From Solidesulfovibrio alcoholivorans DSM 5433 (lineage in GTDB: Bacteria > Desulfobacterota > Desulfovibrionia > Desulfovibrionales > Desulfovibrionaceae), in NCBI RefSeq assembly GCF_000702665.1, contig NZ_JNJA01000002.1:310001-374000 (forward strand): a stretch of DNA of 64,000 nucleotides, read 5' to 3'. The position numbers and the translations under genes were made by a program. The number at the start of each line of letters is the position of its first letter. Position 1 is the stretch's first letter. Positions 56,267-64,000 of the stretch are shown here, in pieces. A model generated the notes under the pieces. It was not told where the DNA came from. It saw only the letters and a list, made by a program, of their open reading frames with translations, and did no database searches.

Positions 56267-58351
56267 TCAGTCGCTGTCCCGGGGCGCGGCGAGCAAGCCG
56301 CTCAGGGTGCCAAGAAGCGTGGCTTTGCGCACGGGTTTGGTGAGGAACGCGTCGCAGCCGGCGGCCAGCGCCTTGCGCTCGTAGTCGGCGAAGGCGTGGG
56401 CCGAGAGCATGAGCACCGGCGTGCGCGGTGCGCGGGATACGGCCTCCACCCGCCGGATGGCTTCGGTGGCGGCGCAGCCGTCCAATTCGGGCATTTCCAT
56501 GTCCATGAGCACGATGTCGAAGCGCCCTGGGGCGAACCGTGTCAGGGCCTCGACGCCCGTGCTGGCGAAGGCGATGTCGTAGGGCTCCTTGTCCAGGAAC
56601 AGGCGGACCATTTCCCGGTTGGCCAGGGAATCCTCGACCAGGAGCAGGCGGCGTCGGCGTGCAAGCGGCGGCGGTGTTGGGGAGGTCGCGCTTTCGCGCC
56701 GGGACGCATCGTGCTTCTCGCCGGACAGCGACGGCAGGGTGCAGGTGAAGCGCGAACCCTGCCCGGGCACGCTGTCCACGGAAATGGCTCCGCCCATGCG
56801 CTCCACCAGGCTTTTGCAGATGGCGAGCCCCAGGCCCGTGCCGGTGGGACGCCTGCCGGCACGGGCCTGGGTGAAGGGCGCGAAAATACGGTCGCAGTCC
56901 TCGGGCGCGATGCCGACGCCGGTGTCCGTCACATCGAGCCGCAGGCCCGGCGCGCCCGAAGGCGCGCCGGGTGCCCCGCAGCGCGTGGCCTCGAGGGCGA
57001 TGCCGCCCGCTGCCGTGAATTTCACCGCGTTCCACAGAAGGTTGAGCAGCACTTGGCGCACCCGGTCCGGGTCGTTGACCATGCGCGCCGGCAGTTTTGC
57101 GTCCAGGCGTACGGTGAAGGACAGCCCCTTTTCCTCGACGGCCACGGCCATCATGTCCCGCACCTGTCCGACCAGCGCCGCCGGGTCGAAGGACTGCGGT
57201 CGCAGTTCGAGCTTGTTGGCCTCGATCTGGGAGATGTCGAGGATGTCGTTGATGAGGTGGAGCAGCACCTGCCCGGCGCTTTCCAGGGAAGTGAGGTAGC
57301 GCGCCTGCTCGGGCGCGAGGGCGGTTTCGCGCAGGAGTTCCGCCATGCCGAGGATGATGTGCATGGGCGTGCGGATCTCGTGGCTCATGTTTGCCAGAAA
57401 TTCGGTCTTGGCCCGGTTGGCGTTCATGGCCGCGTCCCGGGCTTCGGCCAAGCGCTGTTCGTACTGCTTGCGCAGGGTCAGGTCGCGCGCGGCGACCAGG
57501 GACAGGGTGCGCCCGCGTTCGATGAACGCCACGCCGTGGACCTCGGTGGGGAAGGTCGTGCCGTCGGCGCGCCGGGCCAGTCCCTCGAAGCGAAAGGGGC
57601 CCGGCTGCATGTTTGCCCAGATGCCGTGCAGGACCTCGGCAGGGCAGGACACCTCGAAATCCGTGACGCAAAGGCGCGTGAGCGTCTCCCGGTCGTAGCC
57701 GAGCAGCAGGCAGGCCTGGTCGTTGAAGTCCAGGATCTTGCCGGCCATGTCGTGCAGGAAGACCGCATCCGGCGTGTTCTGGGCCAGCATGCGAAAACGG
57801 GCCTCGCTTTCCCGCAGCGCCTGCTCGGCCTCCTTTTGCGCGGTGATGTCCGTATTGGCCCCGGTCAAGCGCGTCACGCGGCCCGAAGCGTCGCGTAGCG
57901 CGCCGCCCCGGCACAACATCCAGCGGTAGGTGCCGTCCTTGTGGCGCAGCCGGAATTCCAGGGTGAAGGAGGTGTTTTCTCTCCCGGCGCACTCCTCGAG
58001 CGCCTGCGACACCCGCGCCACGTCATCGGGATGCATCCGCTCCCAGTACGCTTTCAGGTCGGGCGGTGTCTCTCCCTGGGCGAACCCCAATTGTTCCAGC
58101 CAGCGAGCCGAAAAGGAAACCTCCCCCGTGTCCGGGGTCCAACTCCAGGCGCCGTCCGTCTGCGGCAGGACTTTGGCGAAGTCCGCTTCGCCGTCCTGCC
58201 CACGGTGGTCTGCGGCAAAACCGCATGTGTTGGCGGCATCCGGGGAACCCTGAGAATCCGGCGCAGGCGCGGGGCCTGATGTCGGAAGTGTTGCTTCCGA
58301 CGCCTCGGGATCAAGAAGCGGCGCTGCCGCGGGGGGCGGTATTTTTGCCAT
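56267..58351 (-). CDS. Cytoplasmic hybrid sensor histidine kinase
   Basis: A 694-aa kinase with no membrane helix. Two PAS domains (about 60-170, PAS_3 type ending LTGANTDITAQK; about 185-305) precede a HisKA domain with MSHEIRTPM. An ATPase domain (DTGVGIAPED, GTGLGLAICKSLV) follows, and a C-terminal receiver (VEDS, phospho-acceptor in LMDMEMPELDG, KPV). The output partner is not in the window. A CCGATGG-G-CCATCGG palindrome at 58383-58397 lies just upstream on the minus strand. Confidence 0.9.
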   Translation of the reverse strand: MAKIPPPAAAPLLDPEASEATLPTSGPAPAPDSQGSPDAANTCGFAADHRGQDGEADFAKVLPQTDGAWSWTPDTGEVSFSARWLEQLGFAQGETPPDLKAYWERMHPDDVARVSQALEECAGRENTSFTLEFRLRHKDGTYRWMLCRGGALRDASGRVTRLTGANTDITAQKEAEQALRESEARFRMLAQNTPDAVFLHDMAGKILDFNDQACLLLGYDRETLTRLCVTDFEVSCPAEVLHGIWANMQPGPFRFEGLARRADGTTFPTEVHGVAFIERGRTLSLVAARDLTLRKQYEQRLAEARDAAMNANRAKTEFLANMSHEIRTPMHIILGMAELLRETALAPEQARYLTSLESAGQVLLHLINDILDISQIEANKLELRPQSFDPAALVGQVRDMMAVAVEEKGLSFTVRLDAKLPARMVNDPDRVRQVLLNLLWNAVKFTAAGGIALEATRCGAPGAPSGAPGLRLDVTDTGVGIAPEDCDRIFAPFTQARAGRRPTGTGLGLAICKSLVERMGGAISVDSVPGQGSRFTCTLPSLSGEKHDASRRESATSPTPPPLARRRRLLLVEDSLANREMVRLFLDKEPYDIAFASTGVEALTRFAPGRFDIVLMDMEMPELDGCAATEAIRRVEAVSRAPRTPVLMLSAHAFADYERKALAAGCDAFLTKPVRKATLLGTLSGLLAAPRDSD

Positions 58352-58566
58352 GGGCGACGGGGACGGGGAAACGGGGTGAACGCCGATGGGCCATCGGTTT
58401 GCATGAGAAGTGCACGCCGCCTTTACCTTGCTTGAGGCTATCCCATCCTGATTCGGGAAGCAAGTTCGTATCTACGATATCTAGGCGAGAAAGTTACATA
58501 TTCATGGATCGTCCCGACATGCCGTCAGAACTCTTGGAAGCTATCGGCAGGATGGCGGGGGAAAAA

Positions 58567-58781
58567 TAGTGGTACAAAATATTTTTTCGTGCTACTAGCC
58601 AAGCCCAGTGAAAGGGCATAGTGTTGCCTTGCTGCCGTGCCGGGTCCCTTGGGCCTGTCGCGAAGGCGCACAACAAAACCGCTGTCTGCTGGCAAGGGGG
58701 TGACCCCGCGCCGAGGATACCGCCATGAACCACGACGCAACCCATGCCTTTTTTCGCCTCCGGCGGGAAAAGGCTTTTTTT
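58567..58781 (+). promoter_or_regulatory. Structured leader with attenuator-like terminator before the hydrogenase regulator
   Basis: The 450-bp gap 58352-58801 has no gene of its own. It contains a hairpin TAGTGGTAC / GTGCTACTA (58567-58597), a compact GGGG-TGA-CCCC hairpin (58697-58707), and an intrinsic terminator ending 20 nt before the next ATG. GGCAAGGG (58691-58698) could pair with CCCATGCC (58741-58748), seven of eight bases, sequestering the terminator's 5' arm. No known riboswitch class matched by eye. Confidence 0.45.
58746..58781 (+). terminator. Intrinsic terminator just upstream of the hydrogenase regulator
   Basis: GCCTTTTTTCGCC (58746-58758) pairs with GGCGGGAAAAGGC (58762-58774) over 13 bp with two G-T pairs; loop of 3 nt; then seven T. 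The ribosome site of the next gene (AAGGGAGGA) begins 6 nt later, so a transcript that reads through must pass it. Confidence 0.85.
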
Positions 58782-58801
58782 ATGGTCAAGGGAGGACGTT
58801 C

Positions 58802-59077
58802 ATGAACAGACGCATCGGCGTGATCGGCATCGTCATCGAGGATCCCAAGCATACCTCGGAGAAAGTCAACGCCGTGCTGAGCGAACACGGCGCCATGATT
58901 CTCGGCCGCATGGGCATCCCCCGTCCCGAATACCACGCCGGCGTGGTGGCGCTCATCATCGAGGGCACAACCGACGAGATCGGTTCGTTAACAGGCAAGC
59001 TCGGGAATCTCCCCGGAGTCACGGTCAAATCCGCGCTCACGTCCAAGTCCTTGCACAAGGAGCAAGATCATGATTGA
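58802..59077 (+). CDS. TM1266-type iron-only hydrogenase system regulator
   Basis: A 91-aa ACT-like protein (MNRRIGVIGIVIEDPKHT; VVALIIEGTTDEIGSL). The family is found with [FeFe]-hydrogenase maturation genes and is annotated as a putative regulator; its mechanism is not established. ATG 58802 has AAGGGAGGA upstream. Its 3' end overlaps hydG by 8 nt, so the two are translationally coupled. Confidence 0.85.
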   Translation: MNRRIGVIGIVIEDPKHTSEKVNAVLSEHGAMILGRMGIPRPEYHAGVVALIIEGTTDEIGSLTGKLGNLPGVTVKSALTSKSLHKEQDHD

Positions 59078-60506
59078 CGAATCCCAAAGAACTTCCGACG
59101 CGTTCATCGACGACGCGCGTATCGCGGCAGCGCTTGCCAACGCCAAAACGGCGGCGGGCGATCCGGCCAAGGTCGGGGCCATTATCGACAAGGCCCTGCT
59201 GTACAAGGGCCTCACCGCCGAGGAAGTGGCCGTGCTTCTCGAAGTTGAGGACAAGGCCTTGCTCGAGCGCATGTTCACGGCCGCCAAGACGGTCAAGGAA
59301 GCCATATACGGCAAGCGCATCGTCCTGTTCGCGCCGCTGTACCTGTCGAGCTTTTGCGTCAACAACTGCGTCTACTGCGGCTACAAGCGCAGCAACAAGG
59401 AGCAGCTGCGCAAGCGCCTGACCATGGACGAGATCAAAAACGAGATCGAGATCCTCGAATCGCTCGGGCACAAGCGCCTGGCCGTGGAAGCCGGCGAAGA
59501 CCCCAAGAACTGCCCCATCGAATACGTCACCGACGCCATTCGCGCCATCTACAGCATCCGTGACGGCAACGGCTCCATCCGCCGCGTCAACGTCAACATC
59601 GCCGCCACCACCATCGAGGATTACAAAAAACTCAAGGAAGCGGAGATCGGCACCTACATCCTTTTTCAGGAAACCTACAAGCGCGACCGCTACGCCGAGC
59701 TCCATCCCTCCGGCCCCAAGCACGACTACAACTGGCACACCACCGCCATGGACCGCGCCATGAAGGCCGGCATCGACGACGTGGGCATCGGCGTGCTCTA
59801 CGGCCTCTACGACTGGAAATACGAAACCGTGGCCATCTTCCTGCACGCCGAACACCTGGAAAAAACCTTCGGCGTCGGCCCCCACACCATCTCCGTGCCG
59901 CGCATGCGTCCGGCCGGGGCCGTCAACCTCGACACCTTCCCCTATCTCGTGCCCGACGAGGCCTTCAAAAAAATCATCGCCATCATCCGCCTCGCCGTGC
60001 CCTACACCGGCATGATTCTCTCCACCCGCGAAGAGCCGGATTTCCGCGACGAACTCATCGACTGCGGCATCTCGCAAATCAGCGCCGGCTCCTGCACCGG
60101 CGTCGGCGGCTACCAGAAAACCGTCGTCGAACACGAGTCCACCCACAACACCAACAACGGCCAGCAGTTCGAGCCAAGCGACCAGCGCTCGCCCAACGAA
60201 ATCATCCGCATGCTCTGCCAGCGCGGCTTCGTGCCGAGCTACTGCACCGCCTGCTACCGCCAGGGCCGCACCGGCGACCGCTTCATGTCCCTGGCCAAGG
60301 ACGGCACCATCCAGAACGTCTGCCTGCCCAACGCGCTGCTCACCTTCAAGGAATACCTGATCGACTACGCAGATCCTGAAACCAAGGTCGTGGGCGAAGA
60401 ACGCATCAAGGAAGCTCTCGGCACCATACCCAAGGACGGCATCCGCGAACTCACCGCCCAGCGTTTGCATGACATCGAATGCGGACGCAGGGATTTGTTC
60501 TTCTAG
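59070..60506 (+). CDS. hydG: [FeFe]-hydrogenase H-cluster maturase HydG
   Basis: A 478-aa radical SAM tyrosine lyase that makes CO and CN ligands for the hydrogenase H-cluster. The radical SAM cluster is C96-X3-C100-X2-C103 (CVNNCVYC). The auxiliary [4Fe-4S] cluster motif CX2CX22C is intact (CTACYRQGRTGDRF ... C). Both distinguish HydG from ThiH. ATG 59070 has AAGGAG upstream. Neither HydE, HydF nor the hydrogenase subunits are in the window, so other maturation genes must be elsewhere. Confidence 0.95.
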   Translation: MIDESQRTSDAFIDDARIAAALANAKTAAGDPAKVGAIIDKALLYKGLTAEEVAVLLEVEDKALLERMFTAAKTVKEAIYGKRIVLFAPLYLSSFCVNNCVYCGYKRSNKEQLRKRLTMDEIKNEIEILESLGHKRLAVEAGEDPKNCPIEYVTDAIRAIYSIRDGNGSIRRVNVNIAATTIEDYKKLKEAEIGTYILFQETYKRDRYAELHPSGPKHDYNWHTTAMDRAMKAGIDDVGIGVLYGLYDWKYETVAIFLHAEHLEKTFGVGPHTISVPRMRPAGAVNLDTFPYLVPDEAFKKIIAIIRLAVPYTGMILSTREEPDFRDELIDCGISQISAGSCTGVGGYQKTVVEHESTHNTNNGQQFEPSDQRSPNEIIRMLCQRGFVPSYCTACYRQGRTGDRFMSLAKDGTIQNVCLPNALLTFKEYLIDYADPETKVVGEERIKEALGTIPKDGIRELTAQRLHDIECGRRDLFF

Positions 60507-60548
60507 GGAAATCGCGTAAGACACGGCACATGCCCGTGCATGAGGTCC

Positions 60549-60593
60549 CGGCCGGCCGGAAGTGGCGCATTCCCTTCCGGCCGGCCGCGTTTT
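60549..60593 (+). terminator. Terminator after hydG
   Basis: A 14-bp perfect stem, CGGCCGGCCGGAAG (60549-60562) with CTTCCGGCCGGCCG (60574-60587), loop of 11 nt, followed by CGTTTT. It is 43 nt after the hydG stop. Confidence 0.75.
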
Positions 60594-60643
60594 CGGGGCA
60601 GGGATCGCGGCCGGCGTCTCGCGCTGGCAAAGGAGGTCGCTTC

Positions 60644-61426
60644 ATGATGTGTCCGCTCTGCGCCGCTCCAACCGGGACGACAAGAGGTTATGGCAGGACC
60701 TTTTACGCGTGCCCCCTCTGCGGGCATCTCTTTACGCGCGATTACGACGAAACTCAGTTGCGTCGGGGCATGGGCATGGAAGGGTCGTGGTCCGGGCCAG
60801 GGGGCGGGGGGTATCGCGAGTACTGCCTCGTCAAAATCCTGGAGCAGTTATGCGGCATGAAGTCGTTTCTCCTTTTCGGAACCGGCAACACGCCGACACT
60901 GGCCCGCCTATTGGCCGAAGGGGTCGATGTCGTGGGTTGCGATATTTCGCCGGACGTCGTGGCCTATAAAAAGAGCGTCCACGGCGAGGAGCGCTTTGAT
61001 CAACCCGACGCGTTGCCCGGGGGGAGGCTGTTTGACGGCATCGTGGCGGTCGAGGTGATCGAGCACTTTGTCAATCCCCTGGAATCGTTCGGCTTACTGT
61101 TTAGCTGTCTCGCCCCGGAAGGAATCGTCGCCGGGACGACGGATTTTTATCCGGGAGGGCCGATCGAGGATGCCAACAGGTATATGTCCCATAAGGGGCA
61201 TGTGGCATACTGGTCCCAGGCGAGTCTGCAAACTGTCGCGGCGCGGTTCGACAGAAGCGTGACCGCCTTCGAGATGGTGCGGCCGGGATCGATTCTGCCC
61301 GATGAAAAGTTCCGGCTGCTTTGGCCGAACAAGCGCGTGTTTTTTATGCACGGCCGGGGAGAGAATGGAAGGCGGCTGCGCGCGTTGCACCACGACATGG
61401 ATATCCTGGATATCAACATGCCCTAG
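60644..61426 (+). CDS. Class I SAM-dependent methyltransferase with N-terminal zinc ribbon
   Basis: A 260-aa protein. Two CX2C pairs at the N-terminus (CPLC at 3-6 and CPLC near 23) form a zinc ribbon. A Rossmann methyltransferase domain follows with FLLFGTGNTPTLARLL (motif I variant), DVVGCDIS, and VAVEVIEHFVNPL. The layout is like Methyltransf_23 proteins acting on sugars or small polyketides; substrate unknown. ATG 60644 follows AAAGGAGG at 60629-60636. It is a single gene between the hydG terminator and repeat elements. Confidence 0.78.
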   Translation: MMCPLCAAPTGTTRGYGRTFYACPLCGHLFTRDYDETQLRRGMGMEGSWSGPGGGGYREYCLVKILEQLCGMKSFLLFGTGNTPTLARLLAEGVDVVGCDISPDVVAYKKSVHGEERFDQPDALPGGRLFDGIVAVEVIEHFVNPLESFGLLFSCLAPEGIVAGTTDFYPGGPIEDANRYMSHKGHVAYWSQASLQTVAARFDRSVTAFEMVRPGSILPDEKFRLLWPNKRVFFMHGRGENGRRLRALHHDMDILDINMP

Positions 61427-61446
61427 GAGAGAATAAGCGAAGAGGA

Positions 61447-61494
61447 AGAATGCTCCGGCGGCCGGGGGGGATCATCCCTCCCGGCCGCCTCTTC
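61447..61494 (+). repeat. Dispersed G/C palindrome, copy F
   Basis: AAGAATGCTCCGGC leads into GGCCGGGGGGGAT (61460-61472), central C, ATCCCTCCCGGCC (61474-61486), one G-T pair. It follows the methyltransferase stop directly. Confidence 0.75.
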
Positions 61495-61553
61495 GTTGCG
61501 CCAACGCCAAGCCTCCCGGTGCCCGCATCCTCCCCCGCGCCACGACGCCGAAC

Positions 61554-61650
61554 GGGGGGACCGGGGGGAGTGACTCCCCCCGGCGGGGTCCGGGGCAAAG
61601 CCCCGGCGGGTGCAGGGCAGCGCCCTGCCGGGGTCCGGGGCAGCGGCCCG
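61554..61650. repeat. String of G/C hairpins, element G
   Basis: Successive inverted repeats: CCGGGGGGAGT / ACTCCCCCCGG (61561-61583), CCGGGGC / GCCCCGG (61590-61606), GCAGGGC / GCCCTGC (61612-61628), each joined by CGGGGTCCG-like linkers. It sits in the convergent gap before the lipoprotein gene. The 233-bp gap 61427-61659 is otherwise filled by copy F. Confidence 0.75.
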
Positions 61651-61659
61651 GTTCCCTGG

Positions 61660-62262
61660 CTAGTTCCCGAGCAGCGAGGCGGCGACGTCTTTGGCGAATT
61701 GTTCGAGGAGCTTGCTTTGGGCGGCGGCGAGGCTTTCGTAGTCGGGCGCGGCGACGGATTCGCGGTATTCGTTGGAGCGCCAGGCGACGTTGTTGCCGTC
61801 GGCGTCGAGGATGGACCAACTGGCGCGCAGCACGGTGTCCTGGCCGAGCATGCCGTCGAAGCGGGCGACCTGGATGACGATCTGGCGGTCGGGGTGTCCG
61901 CCGGTAGGCCAGGGGTAGGTGACGAGCGGTTTGGCGCACACGAGCCCGGCGAGGTTTTCGGTGAGGATGCGCTGGAAGTTTTCGCGCGGGGTTTCGATCC
62001 ACTGGTCGAATTCGGCCAGGTGCATGCGGTTGCCGCCGGACCGGGTGACGATTTGCGACCGGTCGAGGTAGGCGGGAAAGTCCACGGGGCCCACGCCCAC
62101 GGACATGCAGGGTCCGGCGGGCGCGGCATCGCTTTTTTGTGGCGTGGCGTTGAGGGAATAGAAGTGGGTGGGCGCGGATTTGCCGCAGCCGGCGAGGGGC
62201 AGCATGCCGACTGCGAGGGCCATGGCCACGATGCCGTTGCGGACGGCGGATTTCGTGTTCAT
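61660..62262 (-). CDS. ABC-type transport auxiliary lipoprotein (PqiC/ABC_trans_aux)
   Basis: A 200-aa lipoprotein with signal and lipobox LAGC (lipidated C26). The mature part fits the PqiC-like auxiliary component of MCE transport systems (MSVGVGPVDFPAYLDRSQIVTR is the family core). It lies last in the operon. Its ATG overlaps the MlaD-type gene stop (ATGA). It likely links the periplasmic MCE protein to the outer membrane. Confidence 0.88.
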   Translation of the reverse strand: MNTKSAVRNGIVAMALAVGMLPLAGCGKSAPTHFYSLNATPQKSDAAPAGPCMSVGVGPVDFPAYLDRSQIVTRSGGNRMHLAEFDQWIETPRENFQRILTENLAGLVCAKPLVTYPWPTGGHPDRQIVIQVARFDGMLGQDTVLRASWSILDADGNNVAWRSNEYRESVAAPDYESLAAAQSKLLEQFAKDVAASLLGN

Positions 62263-63266
62263 TTGCGGGGAGCTCCCTTGCCCTGGATGAGCGCTTCGGG
62301 GTGACGTTCCAGGAAGTTTGCGAACTCGCGTATGGCGCGCGCGGCGTTGGTGATTTCGGCCAAGGCCCGGTTGAGGTCGGTGATCGTGGGCGAATTGGAG
62401 TTCACGATTTTCTGGAAGTTGTTGATGGCGGACCGGCTGTCCTTGAGCGTGGTGTCGAGGGAGCCGAGCGTGTTCTTGGCCGCGCTGCTGAGGCCCTCGG
62501 AGCGCGTGTCGAGGTGTTTGGCCAGATCGCCGAAGTTGGTAATGGCCTCTTCGAGGTTTTGGGCGAGGGGGCCGACCTTGTCGCGGATGTCCTGGAGCAG
62601 CGTGTTGCCGGTGTTGAGGGTGGCGTCGATTTTGCCCGGCAGCGCTTTGAGTTGCGGCGAATTGACGAGGGTTTCGATGCCGGTGACCGCACCGATGAGG
62701 CGATCGACGAGTTCCTGGAGCGGCAGTTGCTTGATGGTCTCGGTGAGCTTTTCAAAGGTCGAGGGCACGGTGGGGATTTCGGCGATGTCGCTGTGCCCCA
62801 CCAGCCGCAAGGGGGTGTCCGGCATGAGGTCCAGGGAAACGGCGAGTTGCCCGGTGACGAAGCTCTGGGTCACGAGCTGGGCGCGCAGTCCTTTGTCCAC
62901 GAGTTGCGCCAGGAGGTTGCCGGGATTCTCCTTGCGGGCATCAGCCAGCGACATGTCTTTTTCCCCGGGTTTGCCTGTGAGCTTGATCTTGCCGCCGAGG
63001 ATTTCCACGACCACCGGGATATAGAACTTGAGGTGGGTGGGGTCGGCCTCGATGCTGATTTCCTTGACAGAACCGATGGGCACGCCGCGGAAGACCACGG
63101 GCGCGCCGACCTCGAGGCCGCCCACGGAGTTGGGGAAAAACATGATGCAGCGGTAGGTCTTGGTGAAAAACGTGCCCGAGCCCAGGGCCACGATGGCTCC
63201 AAGGGCCAGTGCTATGGCGCCGAGGACGAAGAGGCCGATTGTGGTTTTGTTGGTTTTGGCGCTCAT
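62259..63266 (-). CDS. MCE/MlaD-family substrate-binding protein
   Basis: A 335-aa protein with an N-terminal membrane anchor (about 9-31), one MCE domain (about 40-150; VGGLEVGAPVVFRGVPIGSV) and a long helical C-terminal region (about 160-320). It resembles MlaD/YebT-type proteins that pass phospholipids between membranes; the long tail can form a channel-like bundle. ATG 63266 gives the anchor. It starts 38 nt after the ABC ATPase. Confidence 0.9.
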   Translation of the reverse strand: MSAKTNKTTIGLFVLGAIALALGAIVALGSGTFFTKTYRCIMFFPNSVGGLEVGAPVVFRGVPIGSVKEISIEADPTHLKFYIPVVVEILGGKIKLTGKPGEKDMSLADARKENPGNLLAQLVDKGLRAQLVTQSFVTGQLAVSLDLMPDTPLRLVGHSDIAEIPTVPSTFEKLTETIKQLPLQELVDRLIGAVTGIETLVNSPQLKALPGKIDATLNTGNTLLQDIRDKVGPLAQNLEEAITNFGDLAKHLDTRSEGLSSAAKNTLGSLDTTLKDSRSAINNFQKIVNSNSPTITDLNRALAEITNAARAIREFANFLERHPEALIQGKGAPRK

Positions 63267-63304
63267 GCGGAGGGTTCCTTTCGCCTGTTGCCGTTTGCGG
63301 CGGG

Positions 63305-64000
63305 CTATTTCTCGCCCCTGGTCAGAAAGTGGCGCAGGTTGGGGTCGGTGGTGTGGGCCAGCAGTTCCTTGGGGTTGCCGCTGGCGCTCATGGTCCGGGT
63401 TTCGACGTTCAAAAAGACCGAATTGTTGCCGATGGCGAAGATGCTGGCCAGTTCGTGGGTAACGACCACGAAGGTGGCGCGCAGGCTCTCGCGCAATTCC
63501 AGGATGAGTTCGTCGAGCAGGTGGGCGCTCACCGGGTCGAGGCCGGCCGAGGGCTCGTCGAAAAAGAGAATGTCCGGGTCGAGCGCCATGGCCCGGGCCA
63601 GCCCGGCGCGCTTGCACATGCCGCCGCTGATTTCCGACGGGTAGAAGTCCTCGAAGCCGGCGAGGCCGACCAGGGCGAGCTTGAGCGAGGCCAGTTCCCG
63701 GATGTCCCTGGGCTTGAGCCGGGTGTACTGCGACAGGGGCAGGCCGATGTTTTCGGCCAGGGTCATGGAGCTGAAAAGCGCCCCGGACTGGTAGAGGATG
63801 CCGGTGCGGCGCAGGATGGCGTCGCGCTTCTCTGGCTCCGAGTCCCAGAGGCTGCCTTCCCGGTAGAGGATCTTGCCCTTGGCCGGCTCCTTGAGGCCCA
63901 CGAGTACGCGCAGCAGGGTGGATTTGCCGCAGCCGCTGCCGCCCATGATGATGAAGACGTCGCCGCGGTTCACGGTGAAGTTGAGGTCGCGCATGATGAT
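63305..64000 (-). CDS. ABC transporter ATPase, MlaF type (partial)
   Basis: At least 229 residues of a lipid-transport ABC ATPase, cut at the right edge of the window. Walker A GGSGCGKST, a signature motif variant SEISGGMCKRAGLARA, Walker B ILFFDEPSAGLD and H-loop VVTHE are present. The codons upstream of the first in-window ATG remain open, so the real start lies beyond 64000. First gene seen of the Mla-type operon; the permease is not visible. Confidence 0.9.
   Translation of the reverse strand: MIMRDLNFTVNRGDVFIIMGGSGCGKSTLLRVLVGLKEPAKGKILYREGSLWDSEPEKRDAILRRTGILYQSGALFSSMTLAENIGLPLSQYTRLKPRDIRELASLKLALVGLAGFEDFYPSEISGGMCKRAGLARAMALDPDILFFDEPSAGLDPVSAHLLDELILELRESLRATFVVVTHELASIFAIGNNSVFLNVETRTMSASGNPKELLAHTTDPNLRHFLTRGEK

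Noticed and set aside
56127-57992. Long minus-strand frame (621 aa) overlapping the hybrid kinase
   Set aside because: It is a frame-shifted shadow of the kinase with arginine/proline-rich content and no domains.
58504-58569. 21-codon open frame (MDRPDMPSELLEA...) upstream of the hydrogenase regulator
   Set aside because: Too short, no clear ribosome site, and stop falls in the hairpin. A leader peptide is possible but unsupported.
58711-58728. Resemblance of GCCGAGGATACCGCC to the B12 box or SAH riboswitch core
   Set aside because: The remaining conserved elements of both riboswitches are missing, so no class is assigned.

Overview
The window is GC-rich, bacterial and densely coded, with no tRNA, rRNA, insertion sequence or CRISPR array that I could find. 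Gene content points to a sulfate-reducing member of the Desulfovibrionaceae. Markers are a large FAD/Fe-S lactate-dehydrogenase-type enzyme, [FeFe]-hydrogenase maturation genes, a YeiH-type exporter, a c-heme sensor kinase with a sigma-54 activator, and intergenic G/C palindromes of the sort I recall from that family. This placement is inference; no marker rRNA is present.

Layout. (1) 1-17.6 kb is a complete dcw (division and cell wall) operon in canonical order: mraZ, rsmH, ftsL, ftsI, murE, murF, mraY, murD, ftsW, murG, murC, murB, ftsQ, ftsA, ftsZ. Most junctions are ATGA overlaps, and a consensus -35 and three MraZ boxes precede it. (2) 17.7-20 kb holds a radical SAM protein and a LysE-type exporter. 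(3) 20.2-26.2 kb is a signalling/transport module. A heme-c sensor kinase and sigma-54 response regulator are divergent from a YeiH-family transporter and a 57-aa membrane protein. A sigma-54 promoter and a 26-bp near-palindrome lie between them. (4) 26.3-32 kb has a polytopic glycosyltransferase-like protein and a 1174-aa FAD/Fe-S oxidoreductase. (5) 32.1-34.5 kb is a two-gene cassette (leaderless subtilase plus SGNH hydrolase) behind an AT-rich promoter region. (6) 34.6-47.5 kb is housekeeping: ruvX-mltG, a QueG-like ferredoxin, phoU with a Pho box, serB, a class V aminotransferase, a TtuA/TtuB-like tRNA thiolation pair, a receiver protein, an S2P protease, trpS, a DMT exporter and a DJ-1/PfpI protein. 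(7) 47.6-56.2 kb carries a Cys-rich exported protein, comEC, a cation diffusion facilitator, and a LytTR regulator / LytS kinase / CstA unit resembling pyruvate-uptake modules. (8) 56.3-64 kb carries a hybrid kinase, a TM1266-type regulator with hydG behind an attenuator-like leader, a methyltransferase, and a minus-strand Mla-type lipid transport operon cut by the right edge.

Intergenic space holds a family of G/C palindromes (at least eight sites), a 4 x 29-bp tandem repeat and several strong intrinsic terminators. Many long antisense open frames are high-GC shadows and are not annotated.
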